Assembly: GCA_938042245.1 (NCBI GenBank)
Contig: CALIRO010000045.1
Span: 145,518 to 209,517 of the forward strand
Direction: 5' to 3'
Source of the DNA: an uncultured Thermoguttaceae bacterium
GTDB lineage: Bacteria; Planctomycetota; Planctomycetia; Pirellulales; Thermoguttaceae
DNA: 64,000 bases
A model generated the notes under the pieces. It did no database searches. It was not told the origin of the DNA and worked only from the letters and a program-made list of their open reading frames with translations. Numbering within the stretch: the stretch's first letter is position 1; each line of letters starts with the position of its first letter. A program made the translations under genes and the position numbers. Below are positions 44,809-53,057 of this stretch, in pieces.

Positions 44809-45825
44809 CTATTTTTGCCTATCTTGCCAGTCTCCGCTTTCCTCAGGTCCCCTCCTGTTAAAAAATCTCTCGAACACTGGCAACCAACGCACCTTATGCA
44901 TTGCCCAGTGCAACACACATCTCAGCCATCCAGTAAAAGAAAATGCCTTTTGCAGGTCCCTCCTGTTAGGAACTCCCCCCACCTGCTGGAAGCAGGCTGC
45001 TCCCCGAAAGCTCTCCTGAAAACCGCAGCTTCTCCATGGGGTGAGGTGGGGAAAAATAGAGGGTTTTCTACCACCGCTAACAGAAAGAGGTGGGCTGGAC
45101 TTTTCTGCCTGGTGGCAACTTCGTCCCTTCGCAGAGGCAGGCCCACCCGGCAGGCATTCTACCGTATTCCTCCTCCCCAGAGACGGGGCATCTTTCCCCC
45201 ATTCCCTGCCGTCTTCGCTGCTTTTTTCCACCCCCAGCGCTTCCTGGGGAAAGAAGGCCATGGGGCTGAGAACCTGTCTTTTCTCTGAGCCATAGGAAAC
45301 CCCCGAATGCATGGAGTCGGACCCACTGAGTTGGTTCCCACCAGTCGGAGGCATAGCAGGGGGACAAACAGAGGAGGCAACCATAGATCGGCGGGGAATG
45401 GTACCGGTTTGGGTCCATGCGGGTTTATGTGGGGGATCAAATCGCCAAGATCGGCATTCCACCTGGTGGAATCGCAAAGCCCGTTCCACTCGTTGCCAAA
45501 GATCCCGGTTTTTTACCGGGACCATCTGGCCGAAATACTCCCACTGCCAGCCGTTGGCCTGCCATTCTGGCAGTCCGAAGCGAATGCCTTCCTGAACGTA
45601 TCGGCTAGAGGTACATAGAGTAACGTGAGAGGGTTCTTCTAAAGCCTCCAGGCCTAGGACGACCGGCAGCAGGGCCAATCGGTCGGCTTGGGCATCCGGT
45701 TCATGATCCGACACCTCCACCAAGGGGGTGCCTTTGGCCGAGCAAATAGAAAACCGCCAGGTTTTCTCCACCGGATCTGAGGAAGACCACAGAAGATAAT
45801 GAGGTCGTGAGCTGGAGAGAGTCAT
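44809..45825 (-). CDS. RNase HI-like protein without catalytic residues, with a long novel tail
   Basis: 338 residues from ATG 45825 (AAGGAG seven bases upstream). Residues about 1-135 follow RNase HI: 'RLALLPVVLGLEALEE' aligns with RMELMAAIVALEAL, 'SSRYVQEGI' with TDSQYVRQGI, and 'VPVKNRDLWQRVERAL' with KPVKNVDLWQRLDAAL. All four acidic catalytic residues seem lost: the first Asp is Ser, the Glu is Ala, the TDS Asp is Ser and the last is absent. The next 200 residues are of unknown fold and rich in Ser, Gly, Arg and Pro. It may bind nucleic acid without cutting. It lies in front of glgB on the same strand. Confidence 0.75.
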   Translation of the reverse strand: MTLSSSRPHYLLWSSSDPVEKTWRFSICSAKGTPLVEVSDHEPDAQADRLALLPVVLGLEALEEPSHVTLCTSSRYVQEGIRFGLPEWQANGWQWEYFGQMVPVKNRDLWQRVERALRFHQVECRSWRFDPPHKPAWTQTGTIPRRSMVASSVCPPAMPPTGGNQLSGSDSMHSGVSYGSEKRQVLSPMAFFPQEALGVEKSSEDGREWGKDAPSLGRRNTVECLPGGPASAKGRSCHQAEKSSPPLSVSGGRKPSIFPHLTPWRSCGFQESFRGAACFQQVGGVPNRRDLQKAFSFTGWLRCVLHWAMHKVRWLPVFERFFNRRGPEESGDWQDRQK

Positions 45826-45903
45826 CCGATAGCTCCTTGCCGAACCGTTTTTCTTTATCGGCAAGGATTATCTATTCTCTCCAATTTATCTAGATGACTT
45901 ATT

Positions 45904-48828
45904 TTAGTGTTCGTCGGTTGTGCCTGGGCCTGCCCACTGCATGGGTTGAACCACCACATCGTCTAACAAAACTTCGCCCAGACCCGTCAGAACAAATTTG
46001 AGCTGAATCGTCCCCCCTTGAGGTACGATCCGATACATTTCAAACGGTTGCCAGCCGACAGTCTTCCGAATCCGCCATGCGAGGCTTTCTCCCCCTACCG
46101 AGTCGGCAATGATCAGTCCATCTACACTTCCCTGAATCGTCCGGGGGATCTGAACCCATCCTTGGATTCGGATCCACTGGCCGGGCTGTACCGGAATAGA
46201 GGGACTGAGAACCCATATAGGGGAGATGTCGAGAGCTTCCGGAGGGGATAGGCTCTGCCTGGCCACAGCCAATAAGCGGAGCCCGAACCCTCCCGACCGA
46301 GCCGCCTGGTGGGAGAGTTCCACAAATCCATTGGCCAGTTCCGAGTGGTTTTGGCCCCGCTGCCAGCCGGAGGCCACCATCGCCGACAAATCTTCAAAAT
46401 CCCCGGCTGGAAGCAAATTAGGTCCCGCAGTGGCATATCGCACTCGGCGGACCATCTCCAGATGTTCAGGCAACATGCGGAAGCAACCTGCCAATGGCCA
46501 AATCAGCGTCGGCTGGGCCATTCCCGTGGCCGACTGCCAAATCCTTTGTTCCACAAGCCGAACTGCCCGATTCGCCCGTTGCGCTGCCCAGACCGCTGCC
46601 GCATAATCTCGGCTTTGAAGCCGCTGGGCGCAAATGGTCAATTGCTGCTGGGCCTGTTGGAAAAGCTCGGTCGGTGAGGCCCCTTTTGGGGGGCTTGGCT
46701 CCGGGGCAAGCAGCCAGGCAGGCAGTCGGCCCAAAAGCTCCTCTATGTGCCGGAGCTTCTCCGCTGCCAATTGGTGATGCAACTGGGCTAGCCGACGCTG
46801 ATAGGCTTGGGCCCGTTGGCTAGTAACACTTACAGCTATGGGATCTTGAGTTAAAAGCACCAGACTTGTCAGATCGAACTCCTCCAACTGGATCCGGGTG
46901 CCGCCAGCGGTCCGTTCCCGGGGCAACGGCTGTAATCGGCCGGCGGCAATCTGATAGGCTTCATGGGCGTCTGGAAGCCCAGGCAAGAGGAAGGTTACCT
47001 GCTGCGCTGCAGCCTGACCCACCAGAGACTGCGCTGCCGGGACGGTCCAAAACAGTATCGCTAACCGGGCCCGCTCGGTCCGGAGCAATGCCCCTTGCAC
47101 TTGGCCGAGACTGGTTTGCAGAGGCCCTACCAGCCCGCCAGCAGCTAACCAAGGCTCCAAAACTTCCGTTTCTCGGTTCAGCAGTTCTAAGGTGGCAGCC
47201 CGAGTTTGAGTTTCAGGCTCTTGGGCATCTAACGGCCGATCCGACTCATAGGCCACTGCCCGAACCCCCCCAGCCAAGGCCGCATAAAGGGCAAGCCGAA
47301 TCTGCTCCGGCCCCAAATTCTCCGGCATCCGGGGATTTGCCGCTCCTTGGCGGCCTGAAGCCACTAAAAGCCATTGGGTCCGAATCGGCCCTGGCAGTTG
47401 AGTCGGGATGGTAGCCCACAATGGCGTGCCAGGACGCACTAACAATTCTCGTTGCCGAAGCCAGGCGGTATAGTCTTCTAATCCCAGACTGCTACCTATC
47501 GGCGCCTGGCTCAGCCAAACAATATCGACCCATCGGCTCACCAGCAGGAGGTTTTCCGTAGCCCGGGCCACCAAAGGCCGTTTAGGGTGGATGTCCGCAC
47601 GCCGAACACGCTCCGCCCATCGGGCCATGTCAGCCAACCGGCCACGGAGCGGTTCTAAGGTAACATCCCAAGCTAATACCCGGTCGAATGCCTGGGGAAT
47701 TTTCTCTCGAATCCCCCCCAAAGTAGCCTCTTGAGCTGGAGAACTTTCCGGCGAAATGGGCGGAGGGCTAATAAACCACAGATTGAGCCGATCTGCTTCT
47801 TTCAATAATTCCGGACTGGGCACCCGCTCCAGCCAAATCGTATTAAATCCCAACTGCGCTAACACCGACAGAGATTCTCCCCGGTACTGAATGATCCTGG
47901 GGAAAAAGGCCCGGCCCTGCACCTGCAGGATGGAGCCATTCAGAGCGCAAGGGGGTTCTTCTAAGGAGGGGGGTATCGATCCGGCAGAATTTGCAACCGG
48001 CCTTGGGCTTCCTAGACCTGCTAAGATGGGCCAATTCGCCCCCCCACTAGCAGTACCTTCAGAGGCTCCGGTTCGCTCTGCCCAATCCAGATGCGAACCA
48101 GGGCCCCCTCCAATGGGCACCCCTTTGGGGTCAATCAGCCCCACCACATCCAGATCGTCAATCCACAAGTTGGTTATCCCCGGGCCGCCATAAACATTAA
48201 GCACCACATGAGAAACATACGCCTCTCGTTCATCCACCTGGGGACCATATTGGCTGCGGAGGATTCGGACTTGGCGGGCAAGCTGTTGAGGAAGATGTTG
48301 CACACGCAATTGTTCCCATCGGCCTACTTGGGTATAGGTCGTCCCCTGAATGAGAGTAGTTAATGGCCTTCCGGTTTGGGGCTGGAGAGTCCGGGGTAAC
48401 ACCACCAGGGCCAAAACCTGAATGCCAGCCCGATCCGATTTGACCCACAGACTGATCAACAGCTCGTCAAGCACAGGTGCCCGCCCGATTGGGTGGGCAA
48501 AATAGACATAACTGCCATGGCCTGCTACCAGGCGAATCTGCTCGGATCCCTGCCCGACATGCGCTTGGCCCTGGGAGCGCCCATGGAATTCCACCCGATG
48601 GGGGGTGTCAGACCCTACCTGTTGCCAAGAGACCTCCGGCCCTTCAAAACCTTCGTAAAAGGCACTAGGAACCTCCCCAGCCCACCCATTGGAGGTAAAA
48701 ATCCCCCACAATACCCCCCCTATAAGGTGCATTAACCATCCCATGATTAGGGAGCACCGTTGAAAGAGAACTCCTGTTTTGGCTGGGCTCCAAAACCTCT
48801 GCCCCCCATCAGGGAAAAAACGCCCCAT
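45904..48828 (-). CDS. Large secreted protein, possible carbohydrate-active enzyme relative
   Basis: About 974 residues if begun at ATG 48828 (AGGAAA upstream); ATG 48744 is an equal candidate. A signal-like helix 'LIGGVLWGIFTSNGWAGE' precedes a jelly-roll-type module ('NLWIDDLDVVGLIDPKG'). The middle (about 350-650) alternates helix and strand as in TIM barrels ('LGFNTIWLERVPSPELLKEA', 'LNLWFISPPP'). A helical Gln/Ala-rich stretch follows, then a second beta-sandwich ('VGWQPFEMYRIVPQGGTIQL', 'GLGEVLLDDVVVQPM') of carbohydrate-binding type. I see no certain catalytic pair, so an enzyme role is open. Planctomycetes encode many such exported proteins. Confidence 0.7.
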   Translation of the reverse strand: MGRFFPDGGQRFWSPAKTGVLFQRCSLIMGWLMHLIGGVLWGIFTSNGWAGEVPSAFYEGFEGPEVSWQQVGSDTPHRVEFHGRSQGQAHVGQGSEQIRLVAGHGSYVYFAHPIGRAPVLDELLISLWVKSDRAGIQVLALVVLPRTLQPQTGRPLTTLIQGTTYTQVGRWEQLRVQHLPQQLARQVRILRSQYGPQVDEREAYVSHVVLNVYGGPGITNLWIDDLDVVGLIDPKGVPIGGGPGSHLDWAERTGASEGTASGGANWPILAGLGSPRPVANSAGSIPPSLEEPPCALNGSILQVQGRAFFPRIIQYRGESLSVLAQLGFNTIWLERVPSPELLKEADRLNLWFISPPPISPESSPAQEATLGGIREKIPQAFDRVLAWDVTLEPLRGRLADMARWAERVRRADIHPKRPLVARATENLLLVSRWVDIVWLSQAPIGSSLGLEDYTAWLRQRELLVRPGTPLWATIPTQLPGPIRTQWLLVASGRQGAANPRMPENLGPEQIRLALYAALAGGVRAVAYESDRPLDAQEPETQTRAATLELLNRETEVLEPWLAAGGLVGPLQTSLGQVQGALLRTERARLAILFWTVPAAQSLVGQAAAQQVTFLLPGLPDAHEAYQIAAGRLQPLPRERTAGGTRIQLEEFDLTSLVLLTQDPIAVSVTSQRAQAYQRRLAQLHHQLAAEKLRHIEELLGRLPAWLLAPEPSPPKGASPTELFQQAQQQLTICAQRLQSRDYAAAVWAAQRANRAVRLVEQRIWQSATGMAQPTLIWPLAGCFRMLPEHLEMVRRVRYATAGPNLLPAGDFEDLSAMVASGWQRGQNHSELANGFVELSHQAARSGGFGLRLLAVARQSLSPPEALDISPIWVLSPSIPVQPGQWIRIQGWVQIPRTIQGSVDGLIIADSVGGESLAWRIRKTVGWQPFEMYRIVPQGGTIQLKFVLTGLGEVLLDDVVVQPMQWAGPGTTDEH

Positions 48829-49019
48829 CCGGGCTTTCCTACTCTCCAAGCCCCATTCCACCCGGACATCTCTCCTGTGAAAAATGAAGCAAAAACACCA
48901 CACTGTCTTCCTCCCTCAGCCCTATCGTAACTTGAGGTTGTATCCGCAGTTGCGATTTTTGGCTAGATCAACCGTTGGCTTTCCGCAACAGAAGCTAGAA
49001 AGCCCCACTTGGAGAAAAG

Positions 49020-49058
49020 TTCTAACTACTTATCAGAAAAGAAGTTAGAAGATTTTTT
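49020..49058 (+). terminator. AU-rich hairpin with T-run, possible leader attenuator
   Basis: Arms TTCTAACT and AGTTAGAA (8 bp) surround a 15-nt loop and are followed by GATTTTTTCT. No plus-strand gene lies just upstream, so it may act in the leader of the small gene that starts 75 nt later, or on the minus strand, where a T-rich stretch also follows. Confidence 0.4.
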
Positions 49059-49132
49059 CTGGGGCTACCTCCTTCGGCACACCGGGTGCTTTTGACAATC
49101 GAATACCAACAAGCAGCTTAGGAGGCACCCCC

Positions 49133-49456
49133 ATGAATGAACACACTCGATCCCCCCATTCGGAGCAAGAACCTCTCCCAGCAGAAATTCTGGAGCTGGC
49201 CAACGCTATCGACCAGTTGCCCCTGCCCTACCGAGCCGAGATGACTCCCCTGATGCTGCGAGTGATGGAAAGCACCCGCCGACGCCGCCGGATCCTCAAT
49301 ATGGTGCAAGAGGCTCTCGCGCAATTACGGCTGGATATGAAATATCTGATCTTCGACTTGGAAGCCACCCGTCGAGAAAGAGATGCCTATCGGGAACAAT
49401 TAGAGCAACAAAACAACCATTTAGGGGGGGAAGAAGGGCCTCCGCTGGACCCTTAA
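49133..49456 (+). CDS. Small conserved helical protein of unknown function
   Basis: 107 residues with an AGGAGG seven bases before ATG. The protein is mostly helical: 'EILELANAIDQLPLPYRAEM', then 'ESTRRRRRILNMVQEALAQL' and a coiled-coil-like 'FDLEATRRERDAYREQLEQQ'. The Arg cluster and following amphipathic helix hint at a regulator or an adaptor binding nucleic acid. I have the impression that close relatives exist widely in planctomycetes, but no function is attached to them. Confidence 0.75.
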   Translation: MNEHTRSPHSEQEPLPAEILELANAIDQLPLPYRAEMTPLMLRVMESTRRRRRILNMVQEALAQLRLDMKYLIFDLEATRRERDAYREQLEQQNNHLGGEEGPPLDP

Positions 49457-49587
49457 TCGCTGCCTTTGTCCGGCGGTTTCCGAAAAAGGAACAGTTCACC
49501 CGAATGAAACAACCTAATTACCAAAAGCCTTGTACCTACTCAGCTCGACTTTTGCCATCTTGCAGAACCTCTTTTGTTGGCCACAAG

Positions 49588-49618
49588 TTGTACATAAACA
49601 TACAATTATTCATATAAT
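49588..49618 (+). promoter_or_regulatory. Probable sigma-70-type promoter of an orphan transcript
   Basis: -35 TTGTAC at 49588-49593 and a perfect -10 TATAAT at 49613-49618, separated by 19 bases (two more than ideal). A start near 49625 is expected. No protein gene follows on this strand. Confidence 0.55.
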
Positions 49619-49624
49619 TTCCTA

Positions 49625-49880
49625 ACTCCAATTATTCTAGGCACTTAAGAAATTGCCTCTCTGCAGTGGATCCCAAAATGGCAACGGTCGAGTTGAGCAC
49701 TCCCGAGGAGGTCGGTCATAACCCATGGTATCCTCTACTTAGTATCTATATGTATATACCCTGGTGAGCTACACCCGCTGGTAAGATTATCCACACGGCC
49801 TCGGTCCTAAAAGCAGACTCTTTACCGCTGGCTGGGAACACTCCGGCACTTCCGCCCGAAAGTGCCGGAGTGTTTTTTTT
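49625..49880 (+). ncRNA. Candidate structured small RNA of about 250 nt
   Basis: The segment between a promoter-like sequence and a strong terminator holds no credible reading frame. By hand it folds into a long rod: AGGCA/TGCCT forms a 5' hairpin at 49639-49658. Further in, CAGTGG (about 49664) can pair with CCGCTG (about 49826), GAGT with ACTC, and CCGAGG (about 49703) with CCTCGG (about 49799), leaving a large internal bubble; GGTAT/ATACC closes an upper arm. A rod with a central bubble is the plan of 6S RNA, and GGTGAGC plus CTCGGTCC recall it, but I cannot confirm that family. No adjacent plus-strand gene makes a riboswitch unlikely. Confidence 0.5.
49837..49880 (+). terminator. Strong intrinsic terminator
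   Basis: Perfect 14-bp arms AACACTCCGGCACT and AGTGCCGGAGTGTT, a 10-nt loop and a run of eight T. It is 380 nt beyond the stop of the nearest upstream gene, so it most likely ends the small RNA transcript. Confidence 0.88.
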
Positions 49881-49902
49881 AACAACCTATAACCTTCATC
49901 GA

Positions 49903-50074
49903 GCACCTCTAGAAAATCCTGAACATAACATGAACTTTATAGGAACATAGACTCCTCTAGCTCCCGAAAAAGATTTTGCTGGTTGCCTACTATTAGGGGT
50001 ATGCTACCATTGCTGGCAACGCTACCTGTTAGGACAGTTGGAGCAACGCCCAAAATAATATAAAAATATATCCT
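49903..50074 (-). repeat. Dispersed 190-bp repeat, family 1, copy D (degenerate, inverted)
   Basis: Read on the minus strand it matches the other copies at both ends (AGGATATATTTTTATATTAT at the start; GTTCAGGATTTTCTAGAG near the end), with a worn middle. It abuts copy B head to head. Confidence 0.65.
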
Positions 50075-50288
50075 GGAACCTCTGAATAATTTACAGGATA
50101 TATTTTTACACTATTCCGGATACTCCGTCAATAGCCCCAACTTATAGTGGCACTACTAACATTAGACTCAATATATAGCGCCCAGCGATGGGAACCGATA
50201 GGCAAAGGAACGGATTCAATGTTCATGAAGTTCGCTTGATGTTCAGGATTTTGCAGAGCTTCCATCCTTTGAATGATTCAGAGGTTTC
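50075..50288 (+). repeat. Dispersed 190-bp repeat, family 1, copy B with inverted ends
   Basis: Starts GGAACCTCTGAATAATTT and ends GCAGAGCTTCCATCC at 50267, matching copies A and C throughout. Directly after it, 50268-50288 is the reverse complement of the family's start (GAAACCTCTGAATCATTC), giving this copy terminal inverted repeats. Confidence 0.85.
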
Positions 50289-50341
50289 ATCATATTTCGC
50301 CTGAGTGAACTAAGTTCCTGCTTTTGGATGGCGGCTCCGAT

Positions 50342-50422
50342 TGTCATTCCCGCGAAAGCGGGAGTCCAGAAGAAGGAAACCATTAGAAAAAACCTGGATT
50401 CCTGCGTGCGCAGGAAGGACAC
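50342..50422. repeat. REP-like palindromic element
   Basis: Two hairpins, TCCCGCGAAAGCGGGA (50348-50363) and TTCCTGCG/CGCAGGAA (50399-50416), are flanked by the inverted GTCATTCC...GGACA ends and by TCCAG/CTGGA. This is the widespread 'CATTCCCGCGAAAGCGGGA' dispersed element; translated, it gives the familiar spurious peptides 'LRTQESR' and 'WTPAFAGMT'. Confidence 0.8.
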
Positions 50423-50461
50423 CATGAACGCTTGCGGAGAAATGCCTTGTTAGACCATTCG

Positions 50462-50495
50462 GCTGCAATGGTACGAACATTCGTACCATTGCAGC
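50462..50495. repeat. Perfect 34-bp palindrome
   Basis: Arms GCTGCAATGGTACGAA and TTCGTACCATTGCAGC (16 bp each, no mismatch) are separated by CA. A T-run starts only some 20 bases later, so it is not a standard terminator. It could be an operator, a transposon end pair or an RNA hairpin. It is about 170 nt beyond the leuD stop. Confidence 0.8.
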
Positions 50496-50666
50496 TGAGC
50501 CAAGGAGGTTTTTGTTTTTTTAGAGAGGAGGCCCCGACTGGGTCTGCCGGGTAAGCAGCAGGCCAGAGTTCCTCCAACAGCAGGAAACAGAATAGCTAAC
50601 CGATAACACCCCGGGCTTGCTGCTTTTGCAGCAGGAACAGGTTGCTCATTGGGTGGAAATATTCCA

Positions 50667-51263
50667 TCACTGGATGTGGTGTGTGCGTTCGTAGGCGGCG
50701 ATTTTGTCCTCGTGGTGAAGGGTCCAGCCGATCTCGTCCAGCCCGTGCAAAAGGCATTCCCGTCGAAATGGGTCTAAATCAAACGAAAGGCGAAGGCCAT
50801 AAGGATCTTCGATGATCATTTGTTCTAAATCCACGGTCAGCCGATACCCAGGCCGGTCGGCTGTGCGCCGGAAAAGCTCATCCACCGTGGCTTCATCCAA
50901 ACAGATCGGCAATATGCCGTTGGGGAAGCAGTTGTTGTAGAAGATGTCGGCAAAGCTAGGGGCGATAAGGACTCGGAAGCCGTAGTCGGCCAAAGCCCAC
51001 GGGGCATGTTCCCGGCTAGATCCACAGCCAAAGTTCCGCCGAGCCAGGAGGATGGTGGCCCCTTGGTACTCCGGCCGGTTCAGGACAAAATCCGGATTCG
51101 GGGTACCCTGATCATCCACGTAGCGCCAATGATAAAAAAGCACTTGGCCGAATCCAGTCCGTTCGGTCCGCTTGAGAAACTGTTTGGGCACGATCTGATC
51201 GGTATCCACATTGGCCCGATCCAACGGAAGTACTAGACCAGTATGCCGCACGAGGGGTTGCAT
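50667..51263 (-). CDS. leuD: 3-isopropylmalate dehydratase small subunit
   Basis: 198 residues from ATG 51263. With LeuC it isomerises 2-isopropylmalate in leucine synthesis. The family block '[20 protein letters not shown]' opens the protein, then '[20 protein letters not shown]' and '[20 protein letters not shown]' are intact, and '[20 protein letters not shown]' ends it. LeuC is not in the window, so the subunits are encoded apart or leuC lies elsewhere. Confidence 0.95.
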   Translation of the reverse strand: MQPLVRHTGLVLPLDRANVDTDQIVPKQFLKRTERTGFGQVLFYHWRYVDDQGTPNPDFVLNRPEYQGATILLARRNFGCGSSREHAPWALADYGFRVLIAPSFADIFYNNCFPNGILPICLDEATVDELFRRTADRPGYRLTVDLEQMIIEDPYGLRLSFDLDPFRRECLLHGLDEIGWTLHHEDKIAAYERTHHIQ

Positions 51264-51698
51264 TAGAAGGGTGCCTTTCTGAAGGAAATCTTTTATCAGA
51301 CTTTCGCCCAATGCGATATTTTCCTTCTCGCCGTTTCAATAACTTCCCAGCAAGAGCACAACGATTTTGCTTTTTTGTGTTCCTGATGTTCTTGGTATGA
51401 ATTTTTTTCTCGCTCTTGTTGAGCCGAGGAACTTCACCCCCACAGCGCCAAGCACACTTTTTTCTTTGTGTACCCATTCGCGCGAATGGCGCGTCTATCT
51501 TGTCATGGAGGCGAAAGCGCACGACCCAGGAAAAGCAGCCTCCCCATTGCGGACTGCCGCTTCCGCTGCAGTGACAGGATACGGTTTGTTGCGGAAAAAA
51601 CGGCAAACTCACACCAAACGGCTGAAAGGTTACAAAAATTCAAATTCCCTAGGAGAAAACCCTGGGTACAAATCCTCTTCTGTCTGGAGAATGTTGGA
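51264..51698. other. 435-base gap between leuD and the sigma factor gene
   Basis: T- and A-rich tracts near 51365-51420 and a perfect CATTCGCGCGAATG palindrome at 51475-51488. No gene-like frame. It holds the leuD promoter and, at the far end, the 3' end of the sigma factor transcript. Confidence 0.4.
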
Positions 51699-52400
51699 TT
51701 ATAGTTCCAAAATTCCTTTTGAAAACCCTGGGAGGGTTTTTAGCAGGGCGGCTAATTTTTCCAGGGCTTGGATGTAGCGATGGCTGGCCGTGGCGGGGCT
51801 GATGCCCAATTCTTCGGCGGCCTCTTGATTGGTCAGTTGTTCGAAATGCCGGAGGGCGAGGATTTCACGCTCCGACGGCTCTAACTGGGCAAGAATCTGT
51901 TCCAGCCGAGCGGATAGCTCCTGCCCGGGGGGCGTGCGAGCGGTTCGGCAGAGTTGGGCGGCTAGATGGATCGACAGGGAAGCGGAATCCGCTTTGGGGC
52001 GTGCGCTCGGCTCGCCGGGCTGAGTTTGGCCAACCGATCCTTCCGCCTCCTGACCCAAAAGTCGTCGATGCGCTGCCAAAATTCGCTCTCCCGTCAGATA
52101 GCGAAGCCACAAAAACAGCGGCATCGGCGGTTGGACTAGGTACTGATCGAGTCGGCTGACCGCCTCCAAAAAGGCCTCTTCTAATATCTCGGACGGATTG
52201 ATTTGACCTGCCAATCGCCGATCCAAGCGGACTTCGATCATCCGGCGCAGACGATGCTGATGGCGTAAAAATTCACTGGCCAAGGCAGCCTGACCGCCTC
52301 GCCGAAGCCGGGCCATCGTCTCTTGGTCCGGATCCTGCGCCGCCGGAACAGCCGACCCCATGGACTCCGGGACAGGTTGTGGGAAGACCGGCTCCTGCAT
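51699..52400 (-). CDS. ECF-type RNA polymerase sigma factor
   Basis: 233 residues from ATG 52400 (GAGG upstream). Region 2 is seen in 'GQINPSEILEEAFLEAVSRL' and 'LWLRYLTGERILAAHRRLL'; region 4 in 'LEPSEREILALRHFEQLTNQ' and 'EAAEELGISPATASHRYIQA', a helix-turn-helix for the -35 element. A low-complexity linker of about 40 residues separates them. This two-domain form with a divergent region 2 is typical of planctomycete ECF groups. No anti-sigma gene adjoins; control might run through the REC-HATPase protein elsewhere, which is speculation. Confidence 0.88.
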   Translation of the reverse strand: MQEPVFPQPVPESMGSAVPAAQDPDQETMARLRRGGQAALASEFLRHQHRLRRMIEVRLDRRLAGQINPSEILEEAFLEAVSRLDQYLVQPPMPLFLWLRYLTGERILAAHRRLLGQEAEGSVGQTQPGEPSARPKADSASLSIHLAAQLCRTARTPPGQELSARLEQILAQLEPSEREILALRHFEQLTNQEAAEELGISPATASHRYIQALEKLAALLKTLPGFSKGILEL

Positions 52401-52572
52401 GGTTGGCCTCGTGGAACCCTTCCGCCGGGGAAACCAGAATAATGGGCCCCTTCCGTCGGAGAAAACAAAAACAAACAAATGGGGGACGCCCGGGGAGCCT
52501 ACGTAATTACCCCCCTTCCCAGAGGAAAGAGGAAATGTTGGGGGAAGCTGCCGGGAAAGCCAGCGACGCCCC

Positions 52573-52757
52573 CTGTCTGTACACCGTCAGGCAGACGGTG
52601 GGTATTTTCGGTCCACCGGCACAGAACTCACTCTAACAGACTAAGTTACACCGTCCTGGGATGGAACACCCTCTGTCAGACGGTCCTGGCCTCAGTCAAC
52701 CGGTAGGAAACTCAGTCTCACAGACTAAGCAGGAGACTCACTCTAACCGACTACGTT
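52573..52757. repeat. Cluster of imperfect short repeats
   Basis: A 20-bp motif ACTCACTCTAACAGACTAAG (52626-52645) recurs as ACTCAGTCTCACAGACTAAG (52710-52729) and ACTCACTCTAACCGACTACG (52736-52755). Between and before them are ACCGTC/GACGGT inverted pieces (52583, 52680 area). It lies in the sigma factor leader, next to repeat copy C; the rest of this 657-base gap shows nothing. Confidence 0.6.
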
Positions 52758-52808
52758 CCGTAGGCTCATCGGGCTCTCCCGCCCAGGGGAGAGGTAAAGA
52801 TTTTGTTT

Positions 52809-53016
52809 GGGAAGCTCTGCCAAACACTGAACATCACATGAACTATATGAGCATTTGATCCGTCCCTTTGCCTATCGGTTCCCATTGCTAGGCAGTATCC
52901 CATTGCTAGGCAGTATATATGGAGTCTAATGTTGGCAGTGTCGCTATATGTCGGGGCTGTTGAGGGAGATTCCGAAATAGTGTAAAAATATCTCCTTTGA
53001 ATGATTCATAGGTTCC
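52809..53016 (-). repeat. Dispersed 190-bp repeat, family 1, copy C
   Basis: Minus-strand copy starting GGAACCTATGAATCATTC at 53016 and ending GGCAGAGCTTCC at 52809. It carries an internal 18-bp tandem duplication (CCCATTGCTAGGCAGTAT at 52881-52898 and 52899-52916), which explains its greater length. Confidence 0.85.
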
Positions 53017-53057
53017 TTTGGTTTTTAGGTTGTTGGATGCCGGGTTGTTTTTGTGGG

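Noticed and set aside
46866..47414. 182-codon open frame antisense to the large secreted protein
   Set aside because: Complement of a well-supported gene; no motif and no ribosome site.
50243..50425. Short peptide with 'LRTQESR' and 'WTPAFAGMT'
   Set aside because: This is the known spurious translation of the REP-like element, not a protein.
49457..50666. Repeat-rich region considered as a CRISPR array or prophage remnant
   Set aside because: Repeats are few, long and unequally spaced, with no cas or phage gene nearby.
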